A stretch of 64,000 nucleotides of DNA from Phycisphaerae bacterium (GCA_030432255.1 JAUIHS010000003.1:124001-188000), one strand, 5' to 3'. Shown: positions 17,087 to 25,723, numbered from the stretch's first letter. Numbers and translations are program-made. Notes: generated by a model from the letters alone, not told the origin.

Positions 17087-17704
17087 ATGAGTGACGAACA
17101 ACCGCTGCCACTGTCCGTCATCGTTCTCGATGACGACCCGGACTTTCGCGAGTACGTGCGCGATGTGCTCACACGTGAGGGTCACGAGGTCAGAGTATTC
17201 GCAAGCCCGGAAGTCATGTTCGAGGCGTGCGAGGAACGCCTCCCCGACATCATCCTGCTCGACATGAAAATGGGCAGGGAGAGTGGCGAACAGGTGCTGG
17301 CAACCATCCGCGAACGCTGGCCTCGCCTGTGTGTCATCGTGGTCACCGGCTACCCTTCGCTGGAGACCATGAGGCAGACCTTCAAGCAGTCCGTCTACGA
17401 CTACATCGCCAAGCCATTCTCGATCGACGATCTTCGTGCATCATTGCAGCAGGCCGCCGTCGCCTTCGACCTCGGAGGCCGGCCGCAGGATCGTCTTCGC
17501 CAGGCCCTCGGCAAGCAGATCCGTGTGACGCGGACCGAACGGGGATGGACACTCAAGGAACTGAGCGAGGCGTCCGGTGTGTCCGTCAGCCAGTTGTCCT
17601 CGATCGAACGGGGGGCCCATCTGCCCAGCCTTGAATCGTTTCTCGCCGTCGCAACTGCTCTGGAAGCAACCCCCAGCGACTGGCTCAGAGGTGCGGGTTT
17701 CTAA
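17087..17704 (+). CDS. Response regulator with receiver and XRE-type HTH domain
   Basis: A 205-residue regulator. Receiver domain 10-125: acidic pocket DDDPD at 15-19, phospho-acceptor D59 in IILLDMKMG, T87 and K109. The output is not a usual OmpR, NarL or NtrC domain. It is a Cro/C1-type helix-turn-helix (143-200): IRVTRTERGWTLKELS, then GVSVSQLSSIERGAHLPSL. Such domains bind DNA as dimers, so phosphorylation may control dimerisation. The partner kinase is the preceding gene. Confidence 0.88.
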   Translation: MSDEQPLPLSVIVLDDDPDFREYVRDVLTREGHEVRVFASPEVMFEACEERLPDIILLDMKMGRESGEQVLATIRERWPRLCVIVVTGYPSLETMRQTFKQSVYDYIAKPFSIDDLRASLQQAAVAFDLGGRPQDRLRQALGKQIRVTRTERGWTLKELSEASGVSVSQLSSIERGAHLPSLESFLAVATALEATPSDWLRGAGF

Positions 17705-17722
17705 AGCGCAGCGCGCGAAGAA

Positions 17723-17773
17723 GGCCCGGCTACTGAAACCCCTGGGCCGCTCTCGGTATTCAGTCGCCGGGCC
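17723..17773. terminator. Long imperfect hairpin after the two-component operon
   Basis: Arms 17723-17737 and 17759-17773 pair over 14 of 15 positions (GGCCCGGC-T-ACTGAA against TTCAGT-C-GCCGGGCC), with a GC-rich 21-base apical part. It starts 19 bases after the regulator stop. It lacks a T tract, so it may be a terminator without a U-run, a 3' stabiliser or a small structured RNA. The remaining 157 bp to the next gene show only its promoter. Confidence 0.55.
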
Positions 17774-17900
17774 AGATTGAGAAACCCGTCGAAACAGGTT
17801 CTTTCAATGCTTCGGGCCATCGTTTCCCGTCGCCTGCTTCGCGAGTTGCCGATGACCGTCAACATCAAGGCGGAATGGCATGGATCTACTCACGCGATTC

Positions 17901-17921
17901 CACATGAAAATGTGAGATAAT
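17901..17921 (+). promoter_or_regulatory. Candidate -10 box and dyad before the GT2 gene
   Basis: GATAAT (17916-17921) lies 9 bases before ATG 17931 with no ribosome site. Just upstream CACAT-GAAA-ATGTG (17901-17914) is a perfect 5-bp dyad that could be an operator or small hairpin. Confidence 0.35.
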
Positions 17922-17930
17922 TTCGCCCAC

Positions 17931-18785
17931 ATGACTCCGCTCGACGTCATCATCCCGGCCTTCGGCCACCAGGACCTCCTCGATCGAGCTGTCGCATCGG
18001 CTCTCGCCCTCCCGACGGTCGGGCGAGTCATCGTCATCGATGATGGCTCCCAGCCACCTCTCGGGGCCTCGATGGACGGCGTCAGGCTCATCAGGCAGCC
18101 CAACGCCGGGCCCTCTTCCGCCCGCAATCGAGGGCTGGAACTGGCCGAAGCGGAGCAGGTGGTCTTCCTCGACGCAGATGACGTCCTGTTGCCGGGCGTC
18201 GCCGAGGCTTCGCACCTGATGACGAGGCTCGGGGCGGTCGCGGCCGTCTCCGGATGGATCGAGGTGTCTCCCGGAGAAGATGTCGAATTGGGGCGTGTCC
18301 GTCAGCCACCCGCCGAGTGGATCGGTGCCACGCTCCCCAGCCGAGCCGATGTCTTCCGGCCGCTCCACGTCTTCAAGGGATCGGGCATCATGCTCAGCCG
18401 TGCCGCCATCGATGCCGGCGTCCGTTTCGACCCAGAACTTCGCATCGGTGAGGACCGCGAGTTTCTCTATCGCGCGGGGGAGGTCGGCCCCATCGGAGTC
18501 TGCGGCGACCCTGTTATCGGGTACACGCTTCATGGTGAAGAGGGTGCCAACCTGTCATCGCCGAGGCGCTTCGATCGGCGGGTGCGCGACTTTGATCGGG
18601 TCGTGCGAAAGCACCACGCAGCAGAAACGGCACCGAGGTTCGAGGCCGCTGCGAGGTGGCTGGCCAATCAACTCGCCAAGCGCAGAGCGGACACGGAAAC
18701 GTGGAACGTCCTGATGACTCTGTGTCGGGACTACGGATGGAAGCCATCGCTCAAGTCCCGGCTTCGCCGGTGGTACCGTCGCTGA
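17931..18785 (+). CDS. Family 2 glycosyltransferase
   Basis: A 284-residue GT-A-fold glycosyltransferase. The N-terminal strand is LDVIIPAFGHQDLLDRAV, the nucleotide-sugar contact VIDDGSQ is at about 35-41, and the NAGPSSARNRGLE motif precedes the metal-binding FLDADD (about 79-84). IGEDREFLYRAGEVG is the usual acceptor-side acidic motif. It has no membrane helix. It probably adds a sugar to a surface glycan. The gene sits among sulfotransferases, which fits synthesis of a sulfated glycan. The last 35 bp overlap the convergent sulfotransferase gene. Confidence 0.88.
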   Translation: MTPLDVIIPAFGHQDLLDRAVASALALPTVGRVIVIDDGSQPPLGASMDGVRLIRQPNAGPSSARNRGLELAEAEQVVFLDADDVLLPGVAEASHLMTRLGAVAAVSGWIEVSPGEDVELGRVRQPPAEWIGATLPSRADVFRPLHVFKGSGIMLSRAAIDAGVRFDPELRIGEDREFLYRAGEVGPIGVCGDPVIGYTLHGEEGANLSSPRRFDRRVRDFDRVVRKHHAAETAPRFEAAARWLANQLAKRRADTETWNVLMTLCRDYGWKPSLKSRLRRWYRR

Positions 18786-19725
18786 GCCGCTTCTGAACGC
18801 TGCCGCGCGTGCGGCGGAATGTCCAGGAGATCCGCTCGGCGAGTTCGACCAGGTACAGGATCGGTGCGTGACTGGCCTTCGGGTCAGCTTCATAACCATA
18901 TGCACGAAGCGTCCGACCGAGCCTCCGTTCGATGGTGCCGATATCGCGTGGCGAAAGGCGCGACTTGTACCGCTCGATGCGCGAGGGATCGAGGGGCGAC
19001 ATGGTCAGCGATTTCCACGAAGCCTCGGACTCGAGGAACCCGGACTCGCTCTTCTCGTGGAAGGTGAGCATCTCCGGCTCGAATGTCTCGCCCAGGAATT
19101 CGCAGACCTCTCGAAGCGTGACCTCGGGATTCGCGATCAGGTCTTCATACCTCAGCAGGTGGTAACACTGAGCCCCGAGTCGATTCCGGACTTCCCACTG
19201 GCGCCGAAGGACCTTGGCCACGTGATGAGCAACTCGCTGCGTCGACTCGTCACGCATCCAGTGCTCCTTCTTCAGAGAGAGCACAACATCGCGCGGATCC
19301 CTGACGATGTGGATGAACCGGGCTCCGGGAAACACGTTGAGGATGCGATCGACGTACTTCTCATGGTGGGGCGTCTTCTCACCCGGACGCCGCGGCGATT
19401 CCGGCAGCAGCGTTTCAAGCATCCACAGGAACAGATCTCGCGCCGACCGGGAACCATCCCTGACTACGGCGTCAAAGGCGTCGGCATCCAGTCCGAGCTC
19501 TCCGAACCAGTCATGCTCGGTGCACTTGCTGATGTACTCGTCGACCGAACCGGGGGGAACAGGGTCGGCACCGATGACGCGGATCGGATCGAAGCGGGAG
19601 AAGAAGTGCGTCTCCGGTGGAATATTGATGTGCGGGTGCGCCATGAGCATGCGCTGGATCAGCGTCGTGCCGCACCGGCCGGTGCCGATGACGAAAAAGG
19701 GATCGGTGTCGGAGGTCGTGCTCAT
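18751..19725 (-). CDS. Sulfotransferase family protein
   Basis: A 324-residue sulfotransferase. The PAPS loop is VIGTGRCGTTLIQRML (about 12-27) and the 3'-phosphate site is VRDPRDVVLSLKKEHW. LLRYEDLIANPEVTLREVCEFLGE is the typical C-terminal half motif. Start ATG 19725 was preferred to an in-frame ATG at 19800 because the added residues are cysteine- and arginine-rich and unrelated, and because a TAGAAT box lies 10 bases upstream. It ends inside the convergent GT2 gene (35-bp overlap) and its start is divergent from the next sulfotransferase. Confidence 0.86.
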   Translation of the reverse strand: MSTTSDTDPFFVIGTGRCGTTLIQRMLMAHPHINIPPETHFFSRFDPIRVIGADPVPPGSVDEYISKCTEHDWFGELGLDADAFDAVVRDGSRSARDLFLWMLETLLPESPRRPGEKTPHHEKYVDRILNVFPGARFIHIVRDPRDVVLSLKKEHWMRDESTQRVAHHVAKVLRRQWEVRNRLGAQCYHLLRYEDLIANPEVTLREVCEFLGETFEPEMLTFHEKSESGFLESEASWKSLTMSPLDPSRIERYKSRLSPRDIGTIERRLGRTLRAYGYEADPKASHAPILYLVELAERISWTFRRTRGSVQKRLSDGTTGEAGT

Positions 19726-19735
19726 GGATCGCTTG

Positions 19736-19741
19736 ATTCTA
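19736..19741 (-). promoter_or_regulatory. Candidate -10 box (TAGAAT) of a sulfotransferase gene
   Basis: On the minus strand TAGAAT ends 10 bases before ATG 19725, implying a leader of only about three bases. It supports this start over the longer frame. Confidence 0.4.
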
Positions 19742-19769
19742 CAGCCCCGATGCGCGAGCATGCACGCGC

Positions 19770-20567
19770 ATGGAGCGACCGTTCGTCTACATTGCAGCAT
19801 TGCGCCGCAGCGGCTCCACGATCCTGAGCGAGTCGCTGACCGACTGGCCCCGATCGTTCATCTTTCGCGAGCCCTCAATGGCTCGGGGCAAACTGGAATT
19901 GAAGCCTGACGACGTCGAGCGGTTCAGATCGTTGGAAGTTGATCTTGAGGGCTTCAGGCGTCGATGGATCACATGGTGGCGCCGCTGGCGCATCGTACGG
20001 GCCGTGCACGATGAACTCCTCCCCCTCATTCCGCAGGTTCAGCAGGTCGGGGTGAAGGAGATCTTCCATGACAACTGGGAGCGGTACCACCGGGTCTTCC
20101 CTGAGATGCGCGTGGTTGTCCTCGGGCGCGATCCCCGCGATATCTACCTTTCACTGTCGGAACGCCGTGCCAAGGGCATCGGTCTCATTGCGCATGAGAC
20201 ATTCACGCCCGAGTCCGTCGCCGATGCGCTGATGCACGAGTTTCGTCACCAGCGCGACATGACGGCCCGGTGCGACACCATGCGCGTGCGGTATGAAGAT
20301 CTCTGCACCGACCCGGAGGCCATCGAACGCGTTCTCGAGTTCGTCGAAAGCCCCCTCGACACACCAGGCCGCGCGGGCCAGTTCAACGAACTCAGCCCGC
20401 AGAGGCAGGACGAAGCAGGTGTCCACAGCGGGCAGATCACCGGCTCGCGGCTGGCGAGGTGGAAGGGCGTCGATGATCCGGAACTGCAGCGGGACATGCA
20501 GGTCGTGTTCGATCGCATGAGTGACTACAACGCGTTCTGGGGCTACTCGGCAGAGTGCCATGCATAG
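19770..20567 (+). CDS. Sulfotransferase family protein
   Basis: A 265-residue sulfotransferase-like protein. The PAPS loop is AALRRSGSTILSE (about 9-21) and the 3'-phosphate site is LGRDPRDIYLSLSE. MRVRYEDLCTDPEAIERVLEF follows. It is shorter than the neighbouring enzymes and its substrate-binding part is different, so it probably has another acceptor. It is transcribed divergently from the preceding sulfotransferase (44 bp between starts) and overlaps the next, convergent one by 25 bp. Confidence 0.82.
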   Translation: MERPFVYIAALRRSGSTILSESLTDWPRSFIFREPSMARGKLELKPDDVERFRSLEVDLEGFRRRWITWWRRWRIVRAVHDELLPLIPQVQQVGVKEIFHDNWERYHRVFPEMRVVVLGRDPRDIYLSLSERRAKGIGLIAHETFTPESVADALMHEFRHQRDMTARCDTMRVRYEDLCTDPEAIERVLEFVESPLDTPGRAGQFNELSPQRQDEAGVHSGQITGSRLARWKGVDDPELQRDMQVVFDRMSDYNAFWGYSAECHA

Positions 20568-21427
20568 CCCAGCCGCTCCATTCGACCCGCATCCACTCGG
20601 CGGAACGACTCGATGTTGGCGGCGGTGAAACAGTTGATCCAGTCCCCGCTGATCCCCTTGCGCTGAAAGGCGCTGTTGTCCGCTTCACCCGCGCTTCGAC
20701 CGGTCGTCGCCTTGAATGAGTGCTTCGATGCGGTCTCACGTATCCACTTCTCGGGCAGGGAGAGATCCAGGTGACGCACCACCCGCCGAAGCACGCCCTC
20801 CGTGTCCGCGAGCAGGTCTTCGTAGCGCACCAGCATGCCGCCACATGATTGTGCGGCAGCCTCCCACCCGATCGCCCAGGACAGGAAGCCATCCAGGAGC
20901 GTTGCGGCAAAGTGGCCCAGTCGCTCCTCGATCGACATGCCCTCCGTCTCCGCATGAAAGGCATTCTCAGGCCTGATCTGGACGAAGTGCACCCAACTCG
21001 CGGCGATGTCGCGGGGATCCCTGATCAGGATCACGAAGGGTCGAGCCACCTCTCGAAGCAGATTCTGGTTGTGCTCGCTCGGACCGGAGTGGACCTTGGT
21101 GACGGTGTATCCGGGCGGCGGGTGCAGCAGCTCACGCTCCGGGAGTTCATGAAAGCCCGGGTCTCGAAGAGTTTGTCGGTTGAACTGTCGCGGGAACCAC
21201 CGAAAATGACCGGGGATCTCGAGCAGCATGTTTTCAAGCCACGTTGATCCGGACTTAGGCAGTGCGGTGATCAGAAGGTTGCGATGCGGATACCGGTAGT
21301 ACCGCTGGTAGATCTCACGCTGGATCCGGCGCAGGGGCTTGCCGCGAAGAAGGACCGGGGTCTTCCTCTGTCGAGACTGATCATCGACCCGTCCTCCCGG
21401 GCGTTCGTACTGACGGCGTGGACTCAC
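20543..21427 (-). CDS. Sulfotransferase domain protein (Sulfotransfer_1 type)
   Basis: A 294-residue enzyme. The PAPS loop is ITALPKSGSTWLENML (about 53-68), with PPPGYTVTKVHSGP and the 3'-phosphate site LIRDPRDIAASWVHF. The C-terminal RKGISGDWINCFT matches the KG-x-GDW motif that also contacts PAPS in cytosolic sulfotransferases. It is clearly paralogous to the gene immediately upstream (shared RGKPLRRIQR, YPHRNLL, PKSGSTW, GDW). Its ATG overlaps that gene's stop (ATGA), so the two are translationally coupled. Confidence 0.88.
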   Translation of the reverse strand: MSPRRQYERPGGRVDDQSRQRKTPVLLRGKPLRRIQREIYQRYYRYPHRNLLITALPKSGSTWLENMLLEIPGHFRWFPRQFNRQTLRDPGFHELPERELLHPPPGYTVTKVHSGPSEHNQNLLREVARPFVILIRDPRDIAASWVHFVQIRPENAFHAETEGMSIEERLGHFAATLLDGFLSWAIGWEAAAQSCGGMLVRYEDLLADTEGVLRRVVRHLDLSLPEKWIRETASKHSFKATTGRSAGEADNSAFQRKGISGDWINCFTAANIESFRRVDAGRMERLGYAWHSAE

Positions 21428-22236
21428 CAGTCAACTCCGGATTCGTAGCCGAGTCCGATCAGTGCCTGGCCAGCCACAGCCTTGAAGGCGACCTTCTGCT
21501 CATCGGTGAAGTGATTGCGCCAGTCACCGGCGATGCCCTTGCGATTGAACTGGGCAGAATCCCCCTGTCCCGGGTCGCGCCCCGTCTGTTTGCGGAAGGA
21601 ATGCCTCTCGACGGTTTTCCTGACCCACTCCGGAGCCTGTTCGAGTCCGCAGTGGCGGTACAGGTTCGCCAGACAGCCCTCGGCATCCGCGAGCATGTCC
21701 TCGTACCGAATCAGGAGGCCCTGTTGCGCATTGCGATTCGATCGCCACCCCTGTGCCCAGTCGACCATGCGCGGCAGGACGCGCTCGATATAGAAGTCAA
21801 TCCGCTGTGGGATGTCGAGAGCGACCGCCTCAGGATTCGCCCATTTGTCACGCCCCGGGAGGCCAACGTAATACGCCCACGAGACGGTCAGATCACGCGG
21901 ATCACGAATCGAGAGAACGTACGGGTGTCCGGACTCGTGAATCAGACGGACATTCTCCTCCGTCGGGGGCGCATGGCACTTGATGACCGTGTATCCCGCC
22001 GGTGGGGGCGTGAGGTCGCCGGGTTGGAAGTGGTGGGAGTCAATCTTGATCGAAGGCGGCGTCCAGCGCACATACCCCGGAACCTCACACAGGAGCCTCG
22101 TCAACCAGGTCGTTCCCGACTTCGGCTGACCGACGACGAGGAGACACCGATGGGGATAGTGAAAGCGTCGCTGATTGAAGACGCGCTGAAGGCGACGCAG
22201 CGGCTTGCCTCTGATGATGGACCGATCATGAGCCAT
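21424..22236 (-). CDS. Sulfotransferase domain protein (Sulfotransfer_1 type), paralogue
   Basis: A 270-residue enzyme. The PAPS loop is VVGQPKSGTTWLTRLL (about 34-49) with PPPAGYTVIKCHAPP, SIRDPRDLTVSWAYY and the C-terminal RKGIAGDWRNHFT. It is the first gene of the coupled pair and most likely arose with it by tandem duplication. It starts 11 bp downstream of the stop of the repeat-protein gene, so the three genes may be one transcription unit. Confidence 0.88.
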   Translation of the reverse strand: MAHDRSIIRGKPLRRLQRVFNQRRFHYPHRCLLVVGQPKSGTTWLTRLLCEVPGYVRWTPPSIKIDSHHFQPGDLTPPPAGYTVIKCHAPPTEENVRLIHESGHPYVLSIRDPRDLTVSWAYYVGLPGRDKWANPEAVALDIPQRIDFYIERVLPRMVDWAQGWRSNRNAQQGLLIRYEDMLADAEGCLANLYRHCGLEQAPEWVRKTVERHSFRKQTGRDPGQGDSAQFNRKGIAGDWRNHFTDEQKVAFKAVAGQALIGLGYESGVDW

Positions 22237-22247
22237 GGGTATGTCGC

Positions 22248-24275
22248 TCAGGCCTTCGTGAGGAAATCGTAGTCCTCGCGAGCCTCATCGAGTTTCGCCG
22301 CGATATGGCGATACTGGTGAGGGTGAGACTGCTTGCTGATGACTTCCAGCGCACACTCGAAGAACGCAATCGCTTCCGAGAGATTGTCCGACTTGTCACC
22401 ATCCGGACGCTTGGCCCATGCCTGTCCGAGGTTGGCTTGCGTCTTCGCCCAGTCGAGGGGGAAGGCTCCCCGTGTTCGAACTTCAAGGGCATTCTCAAAG
22501 CACTCGATCGCTTCATGGAATGTCTCACCCCGTTTCGAGCAGGGGAGCAGCATGAGCGCGGAGCCGAGATTGTTCAACGTCGCTGCCCAAGCGATAGGTG
22601 TCGCCGCGCGCGTCCTGACGCCCAGTGCCGACTTGTAACAGGAGATGGACCGACGGAGATTCCGCGCCCGCTCTTCTCCGTCTGAGGGAAGGAGGGCCCA
22701 CGCATTGCCGAGGTTGGTCTGCGTTGCCGCCCAGTCCGACCGTCGATCCTCTCGTGACCACACTTCGAGTGCTGCCTGGTGACATGCAATGCCGCGCTCG
22801 ATGTTCTGCCGCGGGTCGCCCTCGGGGAACTTGATCCAGGCGTTGCCGACATTGTTCTGGAGGGTGGCCCACTGGGTCGGGAAGTCACTCTGCGTATGCA
22901 CCCGCGTGGCCTGCGTGAAGCACTGGATCGCATGTTCGAGATTGTGTGCCCGATTCCCGCGCGGATAGCGCTCCCAGGCATTCCCGAGGTTGTTCTGAAG
23001 CGTGGCCCATCGATGCGGTTGCTCCGTTTCCGTCCACACCTCAAGCGCCGCCTGGAAACAGAACATGCCTTTCTGAAAGTTCTCCGCGCGATCTCCGGTG
23101 GGCAGTTCAAGCCATGCCTGCCCCAGTTGGAAGTTTGTCTCGGCCCACCAGTGGGAGTACTCGTGCCGAAGCGGCTGAAGTCCCTGGCTGAATGCCTCGA
23201 TCGCATGACGCACGTTCTCATCGCGGTCTCCGATCGGATTGCGCATCCACGCAGTACCCAATACCGCCTGCGCCCGTGCCCGGGTCAACGCATCCGCTTC
23301 ATTGGCGATGATGTTGGTGAGCAGATCGATCGCTTCCTTGATGTTCTCGTCCGATGCACCACGCTCCGCGTGCAGCAGGCAGATCGCCATGTTCATGCGC
23401 GTCGGGATGTCGGACTTGATCGCAGCCGCCTGCCGCAGCAGGCCGAGCGAGTCGTCGAACCTTGAATCCATGTAGTAGCGATCCGCACGCAGGGTGAGCA
23501 GGGCATGTGGGTCGACGCAGCCCTCAAGCGAACTCATGTACTGGTCCGCGGTCACGAAATCGCGCATAGCGACGGCCGCAATCGTCCTGGCGTACGCATC
23601 TTCCGTATCGCGGAGGCGCGCAACCGCCGCCTCCTGCTCCGGATCGAGTGTGCGCGAACCCGGCACCTCGGTGGGATGCTTGTCGTTGAGATACGAGCCG
23701 CGGATAAGATGGATGTCGGGCGTCTCTTCACCGGTGGACTCCGGCAGCACAACCGCCTCCTGTTCATCCGGCTCAATCGTCGAGGGCGGTACGTCGTATT
23801 CGGGGAGATCCTCGAGGGGCGCGTCGAGCCAGTCGACGTAGCGTTCCAGTTCCGTTTCGAGATCGGGATGCCCCGTGATCCAGCGCGTGACGTGAATGAG
23901 CATGGTCGCGTGCCGCTTCATCGTCGGCTCGATTGCTCCCGGGGTCACACACATGACCTGGTGCCACGCGCGGGATTTCTCAGTGGACACGCCGTCATGC
24001 CGGCGTCGCGCTGTCGCCAGCGACTCGATGGCTCGGCGGGCTGTCCCGTACCGTTCCACGAGCTTCGCGAGGTACGTCGCGACCTCATCCGCGCAGTCCG
24101 TCTCGTCGTCCTTCGGACGGTGACAGATCGTTTCGGCGACGAGCCGGAGCAGTTCCGGGATCACCGCCAGGGCAGGATCAGCCGCATCACCTTCCTCCCG
24201 GAGTGTCCGGATGGCGCCGGCGCTGACGGAACCTGTCGTCGTGACGAGCTTTGCGAGAATTCGAGTGGCTGGCAT
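22248..24275 (-). CDS. Protein with six tandem 46-residue TPR-like repeats
   Basis: A 675-residue cytoplasmic protein with no signal peptide. The N-terminal 180 residues are mostly helical, with LPEYDVPPSTIEPDEQEAVV as an acidic linker. Shorter TPR-like helices follow (about 215-380). The C-terminal part has six consecutive 46-residue units that begin WAxTxxNLGxAW, contain a PxGDRxxN turn and end in an ALEVxTR-type helix. This unit is longer than the 34-residue TPR. Such repeats usually serve as protein-binding scaffolds. ATG 24275 is chosen over 24323 because a TATAAT ends 7 bases upstream of it. It may be co-transcribed with the two sulfotransferases downstream. Confidence 0.8.
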   Translation of the reverse strand: MPATRILAKLVTTTGSVSAGAIRTLREEGDAADPALAVIPELLRLVAETICHRPKDDETDCADEVATYLAKLVERYGTARRAIESLATARRRHDGVSTEKSRAWHQVMCVTPGAIEPTMKRHATMLIHVTRWITGHPDLETELERYVDWLDAPLEDLPEYDVPPSTIEPDEQEAVVLPESTGEETPDIHLIRGSYLNDKHPTEVPGSRTLDPEQEAAVARLRDTEDAYARTIAAVAMRDFVTADQYMSSLEGCVDPHALLTLRADRYYMDSRFDDSLGLLRQAAAIKSDIPTRMNMAICLLHAERGASDENIKEAIDLLTNIIANEADALTRARAQAVLGTAWMRNPIGDRDENVRHAIEAFSQGLQPLRHEYSHWWAETNFQLGQAWLELPTGDRAENFQKGMFCFQAALEVWTETEQPHRWATLQNNLGNAWERYPRGNRAHNLEHAIQCFTQATRVHTQSDFPTQWATLQNNVGNAWIKFPEGDPRQNIERGIACHQAALEVWSREDRRSDWAATQTNLGNAWALLPSDGEERARNLRRSISCYKSALGVRTRAATPIAWAATLNNLGSALMLLPCSKRGETFHEAIECFENALEVRTRGAFPLDWAKTQANLGQAWAKRPDGDKSDNLSEAIAFFECALEVISKQSHPHQYRHIAAKLDEAREDYDFLTKA

Positions 24276-24282
24276 GAGTCGG

Positions 24283-24288
24283 ATTATA
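24283..24288 (-). promoter_or_regulatory. Candidate -10 box (TATAAT) of the repeat-protein gene
   Basis: A consensus TATAAT on the minus strand ends 7 bases before ATG 24275, with no Shine-Dalgarno. It predicts a leaderless mRNA starting at the ATG. Confidence 0.5.
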
Positions 24289-24319
24289 GAGTCAATCGGG
24301 CCCGGGCCGAGCCGGGATC

Positions 24320-25489
24320 TCACTCAGCATCAGGATCCCAACGGGCCGGCGTCCACTTCCGATCCGAGCGACCGCTCTCAACCGCTCTCTCGATGAATTG
24401 AACGCCCCGGGCACCGTCATGGACATCCGGGAACGGAAGTTCAGGATCGCGGCGATTCTCGCCGCGGCTGGCGCGGATTGCATCCGCAACGCCCCGGTAG
24501 ATGTTCGCGAAGGCCTCGATGAACGCCTCCGGGTGACCGGCGGGGATGCGGGTCGCAGCGGCCGCGGCGGGAGACCCGTACGGGTTCGCGGACCTCAGAT
24601 GCCGCATGGGTTCGTCGGCTTTCCTCAAGATCAGTTCGTTGGGCTGCTCCTGTCTCCAGTCGAGTCCGCCCTTCTCGCCCCACGCCCGAATCCGCAGGTT
24701 GTTCTCCTCACCTGTGCACACCTGCGATGCAACGAGGACCCCCTTCGCGCCGCTCGTGAAGCGCAGAAGCATGCCGACGTCATCATCCAGTTCTCGGCCG
24801 GGCACGAAGGCCGTGAGGTCGGCGCAGATGGAATCGATTTCCAGCCCGGTGATGAAGCGGAGGAGTTGTTCAGCGTGTGACCCGATGTCGCCTATGGCGC
24901 CTCCGAGGCCGGAGCGCGCGGGGTCGGTGCGCCATCCGGCCTGCTTCTGACCACTGGCCTCAAGTTTCGTCGACAGCCACCCCTGGTTGTACTCAACGAT
25001 GACCTTTCGGATTGTGCCCAGTTCACCCTGCTGTACGAGGTGCCGAGCCTCGCGAACCAGCGGGTACCCGGAATAGTTGTACGTCACGCCGAAGACCGTA
25101 CCCGCACGCTCAACGGCAGCAATGAGATCCGCGGCCTGTTGCGATGAGTGCACCATCGGCTTGTCCAGCACGACATGAAAGCCCGCCTCGACGCACGCCC
25201 GCGCGATCTCGTAATGGCTGTCATTGGGTGTGACAATCGAGATGAGGTCGACACGTTCCTCTGGCGAGCGTTTCGTTTCCTGCTCGATCAGTGCCTGCCA
25301 GGTCGGGTAGTTCCGATCGGGTCTCAGTCCGAGCGCGTCTCCGGATACCTTTGCACGCTCGGGCGTGGATGAGAGCGCCCCGGCGACGAACCGGATCTGG
25401 TCATCGAGTCGAACAGCCATACGATGCACCGCCCCGATAAAGGCGTCCTGCCCGCCGCCGACCATGGCCATACTGAGAGGCGTACTCAT
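24320..25489 (-). CDS. Gfo/Idh/MocA-family oxidoreductase
   Basis: A 389-residue NAD(P)-dependent sugar or cyclitol dehydrogenase-like protein. The Rossmann start is [16 protein letters not shown], with [13 protein letters not shown], the HVVLDKPM version of the conserved EKP motif, and [15 protein letters not shown] holding the usual catalytic-side Asp and His. The C-terminus has [16 protein letters not shown], frequent in Gfo/Idh enzymes acting on sugar derivatives. Start ATG 25489 has GAAGGGA about 12 bases upstream; a TTG six codons earlier is possible. A TAGGAT -10-like box lies about 40 bp upstream. Substrate unknown. Confidence 0.87.
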   Translation of the reverse strand: MSTPLSMAMVGGGQDAFIGAVHRMAVRLDDQIRFVAGALSSTPERAKVSGDALGLRPDRNYPTWQALIEQETKRSPEERVDLISIVTPNDSHYEIARACVEAGFHVVLDKPMVHSSQQAADLIAAVERAGTVFGVTYNYSGYPLVREARHLVQQGELGTIRKVIVEYNQGWLSTKLEASGQKQAGWRTDPARSGLGGAIGDIGSHAEQLLRFITGLEIDSICADLTAFVPGRELDDDVGMLLRFTSGAKGVLVASQVCTGEENNLRIRAWGEKGGLDWRQEQPNELILRKADEPMRHLRSANPYGSPAAAAATRIPAGHPEAFIEAFANIYRGVADAIRASRGENRRDPELPFPDVHDGARGVQFIERAVESGRSDRKWTPARWDPDAE

Positions 25490-25559
25490 ATGCCGGATTC
25501 CCTTCAATCAGAGATGCGAGACCGGCATCCTAGTGGGGCATCGTGGACGGGGAAAGGCA

Positions 25560-25588
25560 TTGCCCGGCTGTGGGCCGCCCGGTACACT
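25560..25588 (+). promoter_or_regulatory. Promoter of tRNA-Gly
   Basis: TTGCCC (25560-25565), a 17-base spacer and TACACT (25583-25588), 10 bases before the mature 5' end of the tRNA. Confidence 0.55.
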
Positions 25589-25598
25589 TCTGCGAAGC

Positions 25599-25670
25599 GC
25601 GGGCGTAACTCAATGGTAGAGTGACAGCCTTCCAAGCTGTATGTTGCCGGTTCGAGTCCGGTCGCCCGCT
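25599..25670 (+). tRNA. tRNA-Gly (anticodon TCC)
   Basis: 72 nt. Acceptor GCGGGCG pairs with CGCCCGC and the discriminator is T. D arm ACTC/GAGT, anticodon stem ACAGC/GCTGT with loop CTTCCAA, five-base variable loop, and T arm GCCGG-TTCGAGT-CCGGT. CCA is not encoded. Confidence 0.97.
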
Positions 25671-25723
25671 TTCAATGAGGAAGCCGCTTCACGTTGCGTG
25701 GGGCGGCTTTTCTCATGCCACCC

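Noticed and set aside
24289..24294. TTGACT next to TATAAT before the repeat-protein gene as a -35 box
   Set aside because: On the minus strand it is directly upstream of the -10 box without the 16-18 base spacer needed, so it is a chance match.
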